A stretch of 64,000 bases of DNA from Streptococcus sp. (GCA_030528055.1 JAUMZQ010000012.1:27081-91080); one strand, 5' to 3'. Positions 27,695 to 39,021 are shown, counted from the first letter of the stretch. Numbers and translations are program-made. Notes: generated from the letters alone by a model not told the origin.

Positions 27695-29733
27695 TGTCAA
27701 AGAATTTATTAATTGAATTAGGTTTGGAAGAGATGCCCGCTTATGTTGTGACACCTAGTATGAAGCAGTTGCGTGATAAGATGGGACGTTTCTTGATGGA
27801 TAATCGCTTAGAGTTTGAAAAAATTGAAATGTTTTCTACGCCTCGTCGTTTAGCGATACGTGTTTCTGGATTGAGCGATAAACAAAGTAATCTTAGTGAA
27901 GATTTCAAAGGACCAGCTAAAAAGATTGCATTAGATGAAAATGGTCAGTTTACCAAGGCTGCACAGGGATTTGTTCGTGGAAAAGGTTTGACGGTTGAAG
28001 ATATTACGTTTCGTGAGATAAAAGGCGAAGAATATGTCTATGTCACGAAAGAGGAAATCGGTCAGCCAGTAGAAACACTTATTCCAAAAGTAACAGAAGT
28101 AATTGAAAATCTTAGTTTTCCAGTCAGCATGCATTGGGCTAACAATACTTTTGAATTTATTCGCCCAGTTCATACTTTACTTGTTTTATTAGATGAGCAA
28201 GCATTTGATTTAGAACTGTTTGATATTAAAAGTGGAAGAATTAGTCGTGGGCACCGTTTCTTAGGACAGGAAACACCGGTTCAATCAGCTTTGACTTACG
28301 AAAAAGACTTAAGAAAACAGTATGTTGTAGTAAATCCAACCGATCGTGAAGATATGATTGTTGACCAAATTCGTAAGATTGAAAAAAGCCATCAACTTCA
28401 TATTGAAATTGATGAGGATCTTCTAAATGAAGTGCTGAATTTAGTAGAATACCCTTCAGCTTTCATGGGGAATTTTGATGAAAAATATTTAAAAATTCCA
28501 GAAGAAGTATTAGTTACTTCCATGAAAGAACACCAACGTTATTTTGTGGTGCGCGACCAAGAAGGCAATCTGCTCCCTCATTTTGTTTCGGTTCGTAATG
28601 GAAATGCAGAACATATTGAAAATGTCATCAAAGGAAATGAGAAAGTTCTGATTGCTCGCTTGGAAGATGCAGAGTTTTTCTGGCAAGAAGATCAAAAATT
28701 AGCGATTTCAGATTTGGTTGAAAGATTGGACGATGTGACTTTTCACGAAAAAATTGGGTCATTAAAAGAGCATATGGAACGTACCAGCCTAATAGCCACT
28801 CTCTTAGCCCAAAAAGCCAATCTAACAACAAGAGAAATAGCAGATTTGGAACGTGCAGCAGCTATTTATAAATTTGATTTATTAACTGGAATGGTCGGAG
28901 AATTTGATGAACTGCAAGGTGTAATGGGAGAAAAATATGCTCTCCTTGCAGGTGAGAATGAAACAGTTTCAACAGCTATTCGTGAACACTACTTACCAAA
29001 GTCAGCTGATGGGGAATTGCCAGATACGAAAGTTGGTGCTATACTCGCCATTGCTGATAAATTGGATACCATCTTCTCCTTTTTCTCTGTGGGTCTGATT
29101 CCAAGCGGTTCAAATGATCCTTACGCTCTTCGTAGAGCAACTCAGGGAGTTGTACGCATTTTAGATAAGTTTGGTTGGCACATTGATTTAGAAAAACTGT
29201 TAATCGAACTATATGCTCTTCCTACTAAGAATTTAGTCTATGCAAACCAACAAGAAGTATTGAATTTTTTCCGTGCTCGTGTAGAAAAGATGATGGATAA
29301 AGAAATCCCTAAAGATATTATCACAGCTGTGTTGAATAGTTCTAGTTTTGTCATTCGTGATTTAGTAGAGACTGCAAAAGTTTTATCAGAAAAATCAAAG
29401 GAAGAGAACTTCAAAGCTTCTGTTGAGAGTTTATCACGGGTCTTCAATTTAGCTGAAAAAGCGAATAGTGATACTATAATAGACGACCAATTGTTTGAAA
29501 ATGAAGCAGAAAGTGCTTTGAGAGATGCAGTGGAACAGCTAGAATTTTCTGATGACTTGGCGTCAAACGTAAACCAACTCTTTTCTCTCAGTCCTACTAT
29601 TGATCATTTTTTCAATCATACAATGGTAATGACAGAAGATGAGAAGCGCAGAGATAATCGTTTGGCTCTTCTTGCTAGTTTGGTTGAAAAGGCTAGTCAA
29701 ATTGCTCAATTCAATCAGATTAACACGAAGTAA
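27694..29733 (+). CDS. glyS: Glycyl-tRNA synthetase beta subunit
   Basis: The tRNA-binding beta subunit partner of GlyQ, 679 residues, the usual family length. It begins [19 protein letters not shown], has the conserved HRFLG and MKEHQRYF segments (near 184 and 275), an HD-like central region and a C-terminal anticodon-binding domain with DALRRA-type motif [11 protein letters not shown] near residue 475. It starts within the glyQ stop codon (TAATG) behind GGAGGTG. The small DUF896 gene follows 38 bases later. Confidence 0.98.
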   Translation: MSKNLLIELGLEEMPAYVVTPSMKQLRDKMGRFLMDNRLEFEKIEMFSTPRRLAIRVSGLSDKQSNLSEDFKGPAKKIALDENGQFTKAAQGFVRGKGLTVEDITFREIKGEEYVYVTKEEIGQPVETLIPKVTEVIENLSFPVSMHWANNTFEFIRPVHTLLVLLDEQAFDLELFDIKSGRISRGHRFLGQETPVQSALTYEKDLRKQYVVVNPTDREDMIVDQIRKIEKSHQLHIEIDEDLLNEVLNLVEYPSAFMGNFDEKYLKIPEEVLVTSMKEHQRYFVVRDQEGNLLPHFVSVRNGNAEHIENVIKGNEKVLIARLEDAEFFWQEDQKLAISDLVERLDDVTFHEKIGSLKEHMERTSLIATLLAQKANLTTREIADLERAAAIYKFDLLTGMVGEFDELQGVMGEKYALLAGENETVSTAIREHYLPKSADGELPDTKVGAILAIADKLDTIFSFFSVGLIPSGSNDPYALRRATQGVVRILDKFGWHIDLEKLLIELYALPTKNLVYANQQEVLNFFRARVEKMMDKEIPKDIITAVLNSSSFVIRDLVETAKVLSEKSKEENFKASVESLSRVFNLAEKANSDTIIDDQLFENEAESALRDAVEQLEFSDDLASNVNQLFSLSPTIDHFFNHTMVMTEDEKRRDNRLALLASLVEKASQIAQFNQINTK

Positions 29734-29771
29734 TAAGAAAGTATAAAGTTGTTTGAAAGAAAGGAAAAAAT

Positions 29772-30029
29772 ATGGATCCTAAGAAAATTGAACGCATTAA
29801 TGAACTGGCTAAGAAGAAAAAAACAGAAGGCTTAACTCCAGAAGAAAAAGTGGAACAAGCCACTCTTCGCGAAGAATACATTGAAGGCTATCGTCGTTCG
29901 GTTCGTCACCATGTTGAAGGGATCAAGATTGTAGATGAAAAAGGAAATGATGTGACACCTGAAAAACTTCGTCAGGTTCAACGAGAAAAAGGTCTACATG
30001 GAAGAAGTCTAGACGATCCCAACTCATAA
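29772..30029 (+). CDS. DUF896 (UPF0291) family protein
   Basis: An 85-residue cytoplasmic protein of the DUF896/YnzC family, with the conserved start [22 protein letters not shown] and the family's central [21 protein letters not shown]-type stretch. The function is not established; members are small helical proteins. A GAAAGGAA ribosome site precedes it. It stands 38 bases after glyS, a common streptococcal arrangement. Confidence 0.92.
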   Translation: MDPKKIERINELAKKKKTEGLTPEEKVEQATLREEYIEGYRRSVRHHVEGIKIVDEKGNDVTPEKLRQVQREKGLHGRSLDDPNS

Positions 30030-30065
30030 TTTATTCATAAAGTTTAAAAATAGTGAAATTTTCAC

Positions 30066-30094
30066 TTGAAGAAAGCTATTACAAAAGATATACT
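30066..30094 (+). promoter_or_regulatory. Promoter of pepC
   Basis: TTGAAG (30066-30071), 17 bases and TATACT (30089-30094), 37 bases before the gene. Confidence 0.6.
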
Positions 30095-30130
30095 AATTTA
30101 TAGAATAATTACCCTTTAGGAGGAAAAATG

Positions 30131-31471
30131 ATGACAGAAATTACTCAATCATTTACAGAAAAACTATATGCTAACTATGAAGCCAATCCCAAATTTGCTG
30201 CTGTAGAAAATGCAGTCACTCACGGCGGACTATTGACTTCGCTAGAAAAACGTTCCAGTACAGCTGAAAATACTCCTGTTTTTTCAATCGACTTAACAAA
30301 AGACAAAGTAAGTGATCAAAAGGCTTCTGGACGTTGCTGGATGTTTGCGGCACTGAATACATTTCGTCATAAGATGACCGCAGATTTTAAATTAGAAAAC
30401 TTTGAACTATCTCAAGCACATACATTTTTTTGGGATAAATACGAAAAATCTAATTGGTTCTTAGAACAAGTGCTGGCTACTTCAAATCAAGAATTGACGA
30501 GTCGAAAAGTAAAATTCCTTCTAGACACACCACAACAAGATGGAGGACAATGGGATATGGTAGTTGCTCTTTTTGAAAAATACGGAGTGGTACCAAAATC
30601 AGTCTATCCAGAATCAATTTCTTCTAGCAACAGTAGAGAGTTAAACTTTATTCTTAATAAATTATTGCGTAAAGATGCTCAAATATTAAGAGATTTAGTG
30701 GCAAATCAAGCAGATGCTTCGACTATCCAAGCTAAGAAAGAGGAAATGTTACAAGAAATCTTTAACTTCCTTTCTATGTCTCTTGGCTTACCACCACGTA
30801 CTTTTGATTTTTCTTATCGTGATGAGGACAATCAATTTTACAGCGAAAAGGGTTTGACACCACAAGAATTTTATAAAAAATATGTTGGGCTCAAACTGGA
30901 AGATTATGTATCAATCATCAATGCACCAACTACAGATAAACCTTATGGACATTCCTATACAGTTGAAATGCTTGGGAATGTCGTCGGTGCACCTAAAGTT
31001 CGTTATCTAAATGTTGAAATGTCTCGTTTGAAAGAACTGGCTATTCGTCAAATGCAGTTAGGCGAAAGTGTTTGGTTTGGTTCAGATGTTGGACAATCTA
31101 GCAATCGTAAAGCTGGGACAATGGTTAAAGATATGCATGATTTAGCTTCTAGTATGGACATTCTTCTAACACAAGATAAGGCTGGACGTTTGGATTATAG
31201 CGAGAGTTTAATGACGCATGCCATGGTCTTGACAGGTGTAGATTTAGACGAAGAAGGAAATCCTACAAAATGGAAAGTCGAAAATTCTTGGGGTGAAAAA
31301 GTAGGAAATAAAGGATACTTTGTAGCTAGTGATAGCTGGATGGATGAGTATACTTATCAAATTGTTGTACGCAAGGACTTACTAACAGAAGAAGAATTAA
31401 GTGCTTACCAAGCAGAACCAACTGTTTTAGCGCCATGGGATCCAATGGTAGCATTGGCAGACGAATATTAA
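30131..31471 (+). CDS. pepC: Aminopeptidase C (bleomycin hydrolase family)
   Basis: Cytoplasmic C1-family cysteine aminopeptidase that trims peptides in lactic acid bacteria. The 446-residue product has the active-site cysteine in SGRCWMFAA near residue 70, the histidine in MTHAMVLTG near 360 and the asparagine in VENSWGEKVG near 380. Two adjacent ATGs occur; the second (30131) has the better seven-base distance from AGGAGG (30118-30123). It is single-gene and ends at a bidirectional terminator. Confidence 0.96.
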   Translation: MTEITQSFTEKLYANYEANPKFAAVENAVTHGGLLTSLEKRSSTAENTPVFSIDLTKDKVSDQKASGRCWMFAALNTFRHKMTADFKLENFELSQAHTFFWDKYEKSNWFLEQVLATSNQELTSRKVKFLLDTPQQDGGQWDMVVALFEKYGVVPKSVYPESISSSNSRELNFILNKLLRKDAQILRDLVANQADASTIQAKKEEMLQEIFNFLSMSLGLPPRTFDFSYRDEDNQFYSEKGLTPQEFYKKYVGLKLEDYVSIINAPTTDKPYGHSYTVEMLGNVVGAPKVRYLNVEMSRLKELAIRQMQLGESVWFGSDVGQSSNRKAGTMVKDMHDLASSMDILLTQDKAGRLDYSESLMTHAMVLTGVDLDEEGNPTKWKVENSWGEKVGNKGYFVASDSWMDEYTYQIVVRKDLLTEEELSAYQAEPTVLAPWDPMVALADEY

Positions 31472-31494
31472 TCTATTTCATTACTTATTTAAAA

Positions 31495-31535
31495 TAAAAA
31501 AATACAGACTAGTTAAATCTAGTCTGTATTTTTTA
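31495..31535. terminator. Bidirectional terminator between pepC and pbp1a
   Basis: AAAAATACAGACTAG and CTAGTCTGTATTTTT form a 15-base stem with a six-base loop. It lies between convergent genes and can serve both. Confidence 0.92.
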
Positions 31536-31547
31536 TGTTTTGTTTTG

Positions 31548-33704
31548 TTATGGTTGTTGGTTAGATGAACTAGTTTGACTACTGTCGCTTTGTTCCGTTG
31601 AAGATTCAGAAGTTTGTGTGCTAGAGTTGGTCGTATCATTTGTTGCGTCACCATTATTTGTAGTGGTAGAAGATTCGGAGCTTACTTCACTTGACGAACT
31701 ACTATAATATTGTTGGTTGTAGTAACGATTGGAAGTGCTAGAACCACTCAGATAAACATAAGATCCACTTCTGTACAATCCTGCTGGCATTTCCCAATCC
31801 TCTGAAGCCGAACCATCAGAAGCTAGATAAAGCATCATTTGACGGTAGACATCTGTTGCAACCTTAACCCCGTCATCTAGAACAGGAGTGAGACGATTGC
31901 TATAACCAGTCCAAACTGCCATTGAGTATTTTGGAGTGTATCCAACAAATAGCTCATCTGGTGTTACAATGCTTGAATAATAGTACGGTTTCGTTAATTT
32001 TGCTAAATCTTCATCGGCATAGTTAGAAGTTCCTGTTTTACCAGCTTGATAAATTCCAGAGATAGCAGCATTGGTACCTGTACCAGACTGTAGAACGGTT
32101 TTCATCATATCTGTCATCATGTAAGCAGTCGTTTCTTTCATAGCCTTGCTACCGCTGTTAGAGAAAGTTTTCTCTGTTCCATCACTAAAGACAACTCGGT
32201 TGACATATTGCGGTTTGTAATAAGTTCCACCGTTGGCGAAACTAGCGTAGGCTGCAGCCATTTTCTCGCTACTAGCTCCATATTCGTTTCCAGATTTGCT
32301 TGTATTACTTGAAATGGCATTGGCATAATTCATTTCTGGATAGTTAATTCCTATACCATTTAAGAATTTTAGGGAGTTTTCTAGGCCGACCGCATCTAAT
32401 GTTTTGACCGCTGGAACGTTCCGCGATTCCTGTATCGCATACTGGACAGTAATCCATCCAAAATATTTCTTATCCCAGTTATATACTGGAGTATTTGAAT
32501 AAGGGAAGTAGTAAGGAGCGTCTTGAATAGAAGCGGCTGTTGATGAATAAACACCATCCTCAATCGCAGGAGCATAGTCTGAGATTGGTTTCATAGTGGA
32601 ACCAAAATCACGATTTGTCTCAACGGCTTGGTTGGTACCAAAAGAAACATTGGATGATTGATGGCGAGAACCTAATTGTGCAATGACTTTACCGGTTGTA
32701 ACATCCATGATAGTAGAAGCTACTTGCATCTCATCATCGGGATAAGCAACATATTCATCGGTGTTGTAAATATCCCAAAGTTTTTTCTGTGCCTCAGTGT
32801 TGACATTGGTGTAGACATCCATCCCCGTTGTCAATAAGTTATAGCCTGTTTCGTCTTCTACTTGTTCAATGACTTGTTTTAGGTAATTATCCATATAAGC
32901 TGGATAGCTAGAAGAAGCCTTCAAACTTTGTAAACCATCAGTAATTGCCGTGTTTTTAGCTTGTTCATATTGTTCGTCAGTGATTGTTTTTAAATCATGC
33001 ATTTCACGTAGAACAAGATTACGCCGATTTGTTGCTGCTTCAGGGTTGGTATAAGGGTCATATTGATTAGGAGCTTGAGGCATACCAGCTAAGAGAGCGA
33101 TTTGAGGTAGTGAGAGATCTTTCAAATCTTTTCCATAGTAACTTTGAGCAGCTGTTTGCATCCCATAGTTTCCGTTAGACATATAAACTTTATTAATATA
33201 ATAGGTAAGAATTTCTTGCTTTGTGGCACGTCGTTCTAACTGTGCTGCTAACCAAGCCTCTTGTATTTTACGGGAGAGAGTCGCATCGGATGATGAGGTG
33301 GAGAAGTAAGTCAGCTTAATCAATTGCTGTGTCAAGGTAGAACCACCTTGTCTGCCACCTTTTAGGTTGTTCAAAAATGATCCAACGATACGGATGAAGT
33401 CCACTCCGCGATGGCTAAAGTAACGATGATCTTCAATAGCCGTAATAGCATTAACTAAATCTGTAGGAATTTCAGATGTTTCTGCGTTAACCCGCTTTTC
33501 AGCACCTAAGTCGGCGATTAAATTATTATCGCTATCATAGATTTTACTTGAAGTCGTTGCTATTAAATCTTTTTCGGAAAGTTTGGGAGCTTTTGATGCA
33601 TAATAAGTAAAGACTAAACATCCAGTCACAAAACATGCCATAAGAAATAGTAAGAGTGCACTGGCGAGATACTTTAATACTCGCAACAGAATTTGTTTAT
33701 TCAT
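31548..33704 (-). CDS. pbp1a: Penicillin-binding protein 1A
   Basis: Bifunctional class A penicillin-binding protein that polymerises and cross-links peptidoglycan. The 718-residue product has an N-terminal membrane anchor (about 10-30), a glycosyltransferase domain ([21 protein letters not shown]) and a transpeptidase domain with STMK ([10 protein letters not shown]), SRN (ESRNVPAVK) and KTGT (AGKTGTSNY). All are intact. The tail is rich in Ser, Thr, Asn and Gln. The start ATG at 33704 lies eight bases after AGGTGG, better than the in-frame GTG at 33716. It overlaps the end of recU, the usual recU-pbp1a pair. Confidence 0.97.
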   Translation of the reverse strand: MNKQILLRVLKYLASALLLFLMACFVTGCLVFTYYASKAPKLSEKDLIATTSSKIYDSDNNLIADLGAEKRVNAETSEIPTDLVNAITAIEDHRYFSHRGVDFIRIVGSFLNNLKGGRQGGSTLTQQLIKLTYFSTSSSDATLSRKIQEAWLAAQLERRATKQEILTYYINKVYMSNGNYGMQTAAQSYYGKDLKDLSLPQIALLAGMPQAPNQYDPYTNPEAATNRRNLVLREMHDLKTITDEQYEQAKNTAITDGLQSLKASSSYPAYMDNYLKQVIEQVEDETGYNLLTTGMDVYTNVNTEAQKKLWDIYNTDEYVAYPDDEMQVASTIMDVTTGKVIAQLGSRHQSSNVSFGTNQAVETNRDFGSTMKPISDYAPAIEDGVYSSTAASIQDAPYYFPYSNTPVYNWDKKYFGWITVQYAIQESRNVPAVKTLDAVGLENSLKFLNGIGINYPEMNYANAISSNTSKSGNEYGASSEKMAAAYASFANGGTYYKPQYVNRVVFSDGTEKTFSNSGSKAMKETTAYMMTDMMKTVLQSGTGTNAAISGIYQAGKTGTSNYADEDLAKLTKPYYYSSIVTPDELFVGYTPKYSMAVWTGYSNRLTPVLDDGVKVATDVYRQMMLYLASDGSASEDWEMPAGLYRSGSYVYLSGSSTSNRYYNQQYYSSSSSEVSSESSTTTNNGDATNDTTNSSTQTSESSTEQSDSSQTSSSNQQP

Positions 33705-34299
33705 TTGTAATACCACCTAGTAGTTTTTGTTCAATAATCTCAAGATAAGGAATGCTAGGAAAAGGTTGCATTTCAACTAGATACCCAACTTTTTGGATAT
33801 AAGATAGAGGCATTGACTTTCCTCCCTTATCTGCTCTATAAAATTCAATTAAATAAGAAGCTGGAAGAAGATAAGTTTCCTTTAAACTAGAAAAGTGCAA
33901 AAGAACAAAGCAAATACCATCTTGCTTTAAGACTGCTTCCATATGTTCAATCTGGTGTTGGTGAAAATTTTTCATAGGCATAGACTGCTTTTGACGAGTT
34001 TCTTTCGCTTCAAAGTCAATGTAATGCCCCTTGTATACACCAGAATAGTCAGTTGTAGAAGCTTGCCTAAAATAAGCTTCAATAATTTTAGCTTGACTTC
34101 GTTTGGGATAGTCTACTTTGACAATTTGAATAGGTGTGGGTTTCTTATGAATGACGGCGAGTCCTTTTCTTAAGTAGTAGTGATTAGACTCATTAATCAT
34201 TTTTTCAAAAGTTATTCCACGGTTGGCAAAGTCAGTTCTATCTGGCGAAGCTTTTGCTAGTTTATTTTTTGTTTTTAGCTTATGTGGATAGTTGACCAT
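33697..34299 (-). CDS. recU: Holliday junction resolvase RecU
   Basis: Structure-specific endonuclease that cuts Holliday junctions during recombination and segregation. The 200-residue product contains the family's catalytic core with [18 protein letters not shown] near residue 97-114, including the Asp and Glu-x-Lys residues of the nuclease fold, and the [10 protein letters not shown] start motif. It is divergent from the ypsA gene and overlaps pbp1a by eight bases, linking recombination with cell-wall synthesis as in other Gram-positives. Confidence 0.96.
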   Translation of the reverse strand: MVNYPHKLKTKNKLAKASPDRTDFANRGITFEKMINESNHYYLRKGLAVIHKKPTPIQIVKVDYPKRSQAKIIEAYFRQASTTDYSGVYKGHYIDFEAKETRQKQSMPMKNFHQHQIEHMEAVLKQDGICFVLLHFSSLKETYLLPASYLIEFYRADKGGKSMPLSYIQKVGYLVEMQPFPSIPYLEIIEQKLLGGITNE

Positions 34300-34367
34300 A
34301 GAACTCCTTATTGGTACAATAACATCACTCTATTATATCATAAAAACAAAATTTAAGGGGAAAATAA

Positions 34368-34895
34368 ATGTCCAGACTATTGATTACTGGCTATAAATCG
34401 TTTGAATTAGGAATTTTTTCTGAAAAGGATGTGCGAATACAAATTATCAAACAAGCTATTCGACAAGATTTGCTTTTATTTTTAGATAATGGACTGGAAT
34501 GGATTGTTTTTACAGGCAATCTTGGTTTTGAAATGTGGGCATTGGAAGTTGCTAGAGAACTACAAGAGGATTATGATTTTAAAATTGCTACAATTTTTAT
34601 GTTTGAAAATCAAGGAGCTAATTGGAATGAAGAAAATCAAAGTAAACTCGCTTTATTTAAACAAGTAAATTTTGTAAAATACGCCTATCCGAGTTATGAA
34701 AATCCTAGTCAATTTAGAGATTATAATCAATTCCTTATTCAAAATACTGATGAAGCTTATATTTTTTACGATGAGGAAAAAGAAACAAATTTGAATTATC
34801 TTTACCAAGAGATGAAAAAACAAGAACAATATTTTACCAAAAAGTTAACATTTGATGACTTAAATAATCAAGCAGAAATTTTTTCAGAAAAATGA
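34368..34895 (+). CDS. DUF1273 (UPF0398) family protein, YpsA-like
   Basis: A 175-residue cytoplasmic protein of the DUF1273/YpsA family, with the family start [16 protein letters not shown] and the [21 protein letters not shown] segment near residue 41-61. It has a SLOG/Rossmann-like fold. In Bacillus and Staphylococcus YpsA affects cell division, and its place just before gpsB supports a division link. The exact activity is unknown. A AAGGGGA ribosome site precedes the ATG. Confidence 0.92.
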   Translation: MSRLLITGYKSFELGIFSEKDVRIQIIKQAIRQDLLLFLDNGLEWIVFTGNLGFEMWALEVARELQEDYDFKIATIFMFENQGANWNEENQSKLALFKQVNFVKYAYPSYENPSQFRDYNQFLIQNTDEAYIFYDEEKETNLNYLYQEMKKQEQYFTKKLTFDDLNNQAEIFSEK

Positions 34896-34905
34896 GGGAT
34901 AAATC

Positions 34906-34935
34906 TTGATTTTTATGGTTGGTTTTGTATATAAT
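34906..34935 (+). promoter_or_regulatory. Promoter of gpsB
   Basis: TTGATT (34906-34911), 18 bases and TATAAT (34930-34935), 31 bases before gpsB. It overlaps the end of the ypsA transcript. Confidence 0.6.
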
Positions 34936-34965
34936 TGAATAGACAAAACAGATAGGAGAGAGAAT

Positions 34966-35325
34966 ATGGCAAGTATTATTTTTACAGCAAAAGACATTTT
35001 TGATCAAGATTTTAAACAACAAGTACGTGGATACAGCAAGACAGAGGTAGATGACTTCTTAGATGATGTTATTAAAGACTATGAAACTTATACCGCTTTG
35101 GTAAAAGAATTGCGTGAGGAAAATCGTCGTTTGAAGGAAGAATTGGCGCACAAACCAGCCGCTCCAACACCGACACCAACGACTCCAACACCATCAAAAC
35201 CATTGCAAGAATCTACTGTTGATATTCCACAAATGGCAACTGCGACGAATTTTGATATTTTAAGACGATTGAATCGCTTAGAAAAGGAAGTCTTTGGTAA
35301 AAATATTGTTGATCGAGATTTTTAA
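34966..35325 (+). CDS. gpsB: Cell division regulator GpsB
   Basis: DivIVA-like coiled-coil protein that coordinates septal and peripheral wall synthesis by binding penicillin-binding proteins. It has 119 residues. The N-terminal domain, [20 protein letters not shown] followed by [13 protein letters not shown], is the membrane/PBP-binding part, followed by a coiled coil to about residue 65. A Pro/Thr-rich linker and a short C-terminal helix ([15 protein letters not shown]) that forms hexamers complete it. The rnpB gene follows within about 25 bases. Confidence 0.96.
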   Translation: MASIIFTAKDIFDQDFKQQVRGYSKTEVDDFLDDVIKDYETYTALVKELREENRRLKEELAHKPAAPTPTPTTPTPSKPLQESTVDIPQMATATNFDILRRLNRLEKEVFGKNIVDRDF

Positions 35326-35346
35326 TTCGCTCGTATAGCATAGATA

Positions 35347-35733
35347 GTGCAATTTTTGGATAATCGCATGAGATGTCGTATCATTTCATGAGGAAAGTCC
35401 ATGCTAGCACGGACTGTGATGTCCGTAGTGTTTGTGCTAGGCGAAACAATAAGCCTAGGGACGATTTTTTCGTTACGGCGACTGAAATGGCTAAGTCTTT
35501 TTGATAAGTCAAAATAGGTCTGAAAGTGCCACAGTGACGTAGTTTTTGTGGAAACACAAAAAGTGGAACGCGGTAAACCCCTCAAGCTAGCAACCCAAAC
35601 TTTGGTCGGGGCACGGAATGCGTGGAAACGAACATAGCATTCTGACTGGAAACAGTAGACAGATGATTATCAAAAGAAATAATACCTAGTTATTTCTGGA
35701 ACAAAACATGGCTTATAGAAAATTGCATATAGG
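35347..35733 (+). ncRNA. rnpB: RNase P RNA (class B)
   Basis: Catalytic RNA that trims tRNA 5' ends. Conserved landmarks are TAATCGC at 35361, GAGGAAAGTCCATGCTAGCAC near 35390 (P4 5' side region), GGTAAACCCCTC near 35572 and the 3' ACAAAACATGGCTTATAGAA near 35701. The two ends pair (TGCAATTTT with AAAATTGCA). The length of about 387 bases fits the Bacillus-type class B RNA. The end points are set by pairing and may be off by a few bases. Its usual neighbours gpsB and rlmL flank it. Confidence 0.93.
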
Positions 35734-35735
35734 TT

Positions 35736-35760
35736 GGCTAGCGTATGCTAGCTTTTATTT
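35736..35760 (+). terminator. Terminator of rnpB
   Basis: GCTAGC, a GTAT loop and GCTAGC, then T-rich sequence, directly after the RNA 3' end. Confidence 0.8.
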
Positions 35761-35775
35761 TGAGGATACTAATTC

Positions 35776-36930
35776 ATGAAAAAAATATTTCATCTAGTTG
35801 CTACTGCTGCGGCTGGATTAGAAGCTGTCGTTGGTCGTGAGATTCGGAATATGGATTTGGAATGTCAGGTTGAAAATGGCAGAGTTAGCTTTCAAGGCGA
35901 TATCGAAACGATTATCAAAACGAATCTATGGTTGCGTTCTGCTGATCGCATCAAGATTGTAGTGGGGACATTTCCAGCTAAGACTTTTGAAGAACTGTTT
36001 CAGGGGATTTTCTCACTAGATTGGGAAGACTACTTACAACTTGGAGCAAGATTTCCTATTTCTAAAGCAAAGTGTGTTAAATCTAAGCTACACAATGAAC
36101 CAAGCGTTCAAGCTATATCTAAGAAAGCAGTTGTAAAGAAATTGCAACGCCACTATGCTCGTCCAGAGAATGTACCATTAATAGAAAATGGACCAGAATT
36201 TAAAATAGAAGTATCTATTCTAAAAGATAAGGTAACTGTTTTTATTGATACAACTGGATCCAGTCTTTTCAAACGAGGCTATCGTATTGATAAAGGAGGA
36301 GCACCGATTAAAGAAAATATGGCTGCTGCTATTTTACTTTTATCCAACTGGTATCCAGATAAACCATTGATTGATCCTACTTGCGGTTCAGGAACCTTTT
36401 GTATCGAAGCGGCGATGATTGGACAAAATAGAGCACCAGGTCTTTATCGAGAATTTTCCTTTGAAAATTGGAACTGGGTACCAAAGGAGTTAGTGCACCA
36501 GATTAGAAAAGATGCACTAAATCAAATAAATACAGAGATCCAGCTAGATATTTTAGGGTCTGATATTGATGGTCGCATGGTGGATATTGCTAGAAAAAAT
36601 GCAGAACAAGCAGGTGTTGCAGGACAAATTTCCTTTAAACAAATGCGTCTGCAAGATTTACACACGGACAAGATAAATGGAGTTATCATCTCAAATCCTC
36701 CGTATGGAGAACGTTTGTTGAATGAGTCAGACATCACAAAACTGTATCAAGAAATGGGACAAACTTTTGCTCCATTGAAAACATGGAGTAAGTTTATCCT
36801 AACCAGTGACGAAATGTTTGAGACGAAGTTCGGCAGCCAAGCTGATAAAAAACGAAAACTTTATAACGGAACGTTGAAAGTGGATTTATATCAATATTTT
36901 GGCCAAAGGGTCAAACGCCAGTTAGACTAG
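35776..36930 (+). CDS. rlmL: 23S rRNA (guanine-N2)-methyltransferase, RlmL/YpsC family
   Basis: SAM-dependent methyltransferase for 23S rRNA guanine. The 384-residue product has an N-terminal THUMP domain (about 40-155) and a Rossmann methyltransferase domain with DPTCGSGTFCIEAA near residue 200, DIDGRMVDIARKNAE near 262 and the catalytic NPPYGERL near 310. It corresponds to the N-terminal half of the fused E. coli RlmKL. It follows rnpB and is 12 bases before mapZ. Confidence 0.93.
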   Translation: MKKIFHLVATAAAGLEAVVGREIRNMDLECQVENGRVSFQGDIETIIKTNLWLRSADRIKIVVGTFPAKTFEELFQGIFSLDWEDYLQLGARFPISKAKCVKSKLHNEPSVQAISKKAVVKKLQRHYARPENVPLIENGPEFKIEVSILKDKVTVFIDTTGSSLFKRGYRIDKGGAPIKENMAAAILLLSNWYPDKPLIDPTCGSGTFCIEAAMIGQNRAPGLYREFSFENWNWVPKELVHQIRKDALNQINTEIQLDILGSDIDGRMVDIARKNAEQAGVAGQISFKQMRLQDLHTDKINGVIISNPPYGERLLNESDITKLYQEMGQTFAPLKTWSKFILTSDEMFETKFGSQADKKRKLYNGTLKVDLYQYFGQRVKRQLD

Positions 36931-36942
36931 AAAGGACAAGCC

Positions 36943-38451
36943 ATGAGTAAAAAAGAAAAGAATTCATCAAAACAAGAGGAAAAAGAATCCATCCTTGAAT
37001 TTGAAGAAGCAAAAGAAATGACAATCGGGCAAGCCAATCGAAAAAAAGAAGAACTCGAAGCTGGAGTAACTGAAACAGATAATGTTTTGGATAAATATAT
37101 CAAACAACACCGAGAAGAAATAGATGCTGGGAAATTTGAAACACAAAAAATAAAGAAGATTGAAGTAGAGCAAGAAACAGAAAATACTAACTCTGATTTA
37201 GCTGATTTTATTAAAGAAAAACGAGAGGAGGTAGAAGGGAGGCCGTCAGCTGTTACAGAAGAATCTTCTAATGTAGTTACACCAGAGGAAAATAAGAATA
37301 TTCCAGAAGATTCAACTCCACAAGTGGAGCAAGAAGATGAACAAGCTACCAAAGAAATCCCCAACTTGTCTCGTTCCAATCGCTCTTCAGAGATAGATAT
37401 TGTTCCAGAAGTTCCTGTAAAGAAAACATCTTATGGACCGACTCAAGATTTTGAAGATGATGAAGAAGAGCTTTCTACTGAGAAAACACCTTTCTATAAG
37501 AAAAAGGTTCTTCTTTATTCCTTATTGGGACTGATTGGAATCGCTGTTGTTTCAACGGCCACCTATTTTGCTTTTGAAAATAATAAGAATCACAAAACGG
37601 TAAGTAGTTCCAGTACCTCTGCTTCCAAATCTAGTAAAAAGACATCTTCCTCAAGTTCTAGTAAGACTGATAATCTTAAAGATTTTAATACTCTTTATGA
37701 TTCTTTCTTTACAGATTCTAGTCAAACAGCTATCAAAAATAGTAGTTTTTCTGATTTAGAAAAACTAAAAACAGCCCTTGAAAAATTAAAAGGAACCAGT
37801 GACTATGATGCTGCAAAAACAAAATACGATGCACTAGTAAAACAAATTTCAGCTATTCAAAGCGTTAATTCCCAGTTTGATGGTGGCGCTATTACAGATG
37901 GTGTGTTAAATAAAGAAGCAAAAGCTAATAAAAATGCAACATTTAACGATGTCACAACAGGAAACTCTAAGTTAGACGCGGTGCTAAAGGAGGCTATTGA
38001 ACAAGGTAGAAGCCAGCAAGTAGCAACTCCTGCACCAGCAACAGATCAAGCTACAACAAGTGGAAATACTGGTGCAAATAATAATGCTGCTAGTTCTACT
38101 ACAACACCAAATAGTCCCTCTGTTACTTATTCAGGTTATGGACTTTCTAGTGAAGGAGTGAATCTCCAAAGAAACCTAAGTCGTGTTCCTTATGATCAGA
38201 CTAAAATCAATGATGTGAATAATGCAGCTTGGACTTTTAATCCGGGTGTACTTGAAAAAGTTTTAGAAACATCACGCAAACGTGGGTACATTAGTGGTGA
38301 TAATTACATTTTAGAGAGAGTCAATATTATTAATGGAAATGGTTATTATAACCTCTTTAAACCAGATGGAACCTATCTCTTTAGTATCAATTGTAAAACA
38401 GGCTATTTTGTCGGAAATGGTAGTGGCTATTCTGACTCACTTGATTTTTAA
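36943..38451 (+). CDS. mapZ: Mid-cell anchored protein Z (MapZ/LocZ)
   Basis: Streptococcal division-site marker that positions the FtsZ ring. The 502-residue product has an acidic, Lys/Glu-rich cytoplasmic domain (about 1-187; phosphorylated by StkP in pneumococcus), one membrane helix (VLLYSLLGLIGIAVVSTATY, about 190-210), a Ser-rich extracellular linker and helical region, a second Ala/Thr/Asn-rich linker near 360-395 and a C-terminal peptidoglycan-binding domain (from about 398 to the end, with GYISGDNYILERVNI). The order gpsB-rnpB-rlmL-mapZ supports the call. Confidence 0.94.
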   Translation: MSKKEKNSSKQEEKESILEFEEAKEMTIGQANRKKEELEAGVTETDNVLDKYIKQHREEIDAGKFETQKIKKIEVEQETENTNSDLADFIKEKREEVEGRPSAVTEESSNVVTPEENKNIPEDSTPQVEQEDEQATKEIPNLSRSNRSSEIDIVPEVPVKKTSYGPTQDFEDDEEELSTEKTPFYKKKVLLYSLLGLIGIAVVSTATYFAFENNKNHKTVSSSSTSASKSSKKTSSSSSSKTDNLKDFNTLYDSFFTDSSQTAIKNSSFSDLEKLKTALEKLKGTSDYDAAKTKYDALVKQISAIQSVNSQFDGGAITDGVLNKEAKANKNATFNDVTTGNSKLDAVLKEAIEQGRSQQVATPAPATDQATTSGNTGANNNAASSTTTPNSPSVTYSGYGLSSEGVNLQRNLSRVPYDQTKINDVNNAAWTFNPGVLEKVLETSRKRGYISGDNYILERVNIINGNGYYNLFKPDGTYLFSINCKTGYFVGNGSGYSDSLDF

Positions 38452-38465
38452 ATAGTTCAAATAGA

Positions 38466-38506
38466 AAAAGCATGAAATAACGGTGATTATTTCATGCTTT
38501 TATTTT
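38466..38506. terminator. Terminator between mapZ and luxS
   Basis: AAAAGCATGAAATAA and TTATTTCATGCTTTT form a perfect 15-base stem; flanks suit both convergent genes. Confidence 0.92.
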
Positions 38507-38538
38507 AATTGTTAAATAAGTTTTACATAATCATCTAG

Positions 38539-39021
38539 TTAGATAAGATGGCGTTCGAATGCCTGATCAGAAATTCCCTGTTCCAGAATCAGTTTTGCCC
38601 ATTCTTTGGCAGAAAATAGGCTGTGATCTTTATAATTTCCACAAGATTCAATCGTAGTTCCAGGGACATCCTCCCAAGTAGTCACTTGAGCAATTTCTTC
38701 TAAACAAGATTTGATTACTTGAGCAATTTCTGTTGCAGAATGTTGTTCCCACATAATCATATGGAATCCTGTACGGCAACCAAAAGGAGAGCAGTCAATC
38801 ATACCATCTATTCTTGTTCGGATAAGTTTGGCAAGCAGATGTTCAATAGTGTGTAAAGCAGCTGTTGGAATAGAATCTTCATTTGGTTGTACCAGACGAA
38901 TATCAAAGTTGGAGATAATGTCTCCTTTAGGTCCGGTTTCTTCTCCAATAAGACGAATATAAGGGGCTTTTACAATGGTGTGATCTAGTTCAAAACTTTC
39001 AACGATAACTTCTTTTTTCAT
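38539..39021 (-). CDS. luxS: S-ribosylhomocysteine lyase
   Basis: Metalloenzyme of the activated methyl cycle that cleaves S-ribosylhomocysteine to homocysteine and the precursor of autoinducer-2. The 160-residue product has the metal ligands in [13 protein letters not shown] (His57 and His61 region) and the catalytic/ligand cysteines in [12 protein letters not shown] and SCGNYKDH. The length and motifs are complete. It is monocistronic, convergent with mapZ and divergent from rny. Confidence 0.97.
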   Translation of the reverse strand: MKKEVIVESFELDHTIVKAPYIRLIGEETGPKGDIISNFDIRLVQPNEDSIPTAALHTIEHLLAKLIRTRIDGMIDCSPFGCRTGFHMIMWEQHSATEIAQVIKSCLEEIAQVTTWEDVPGTTIESCGNYKDHSLFSAKEWAKLILEQGISDQAFERHLI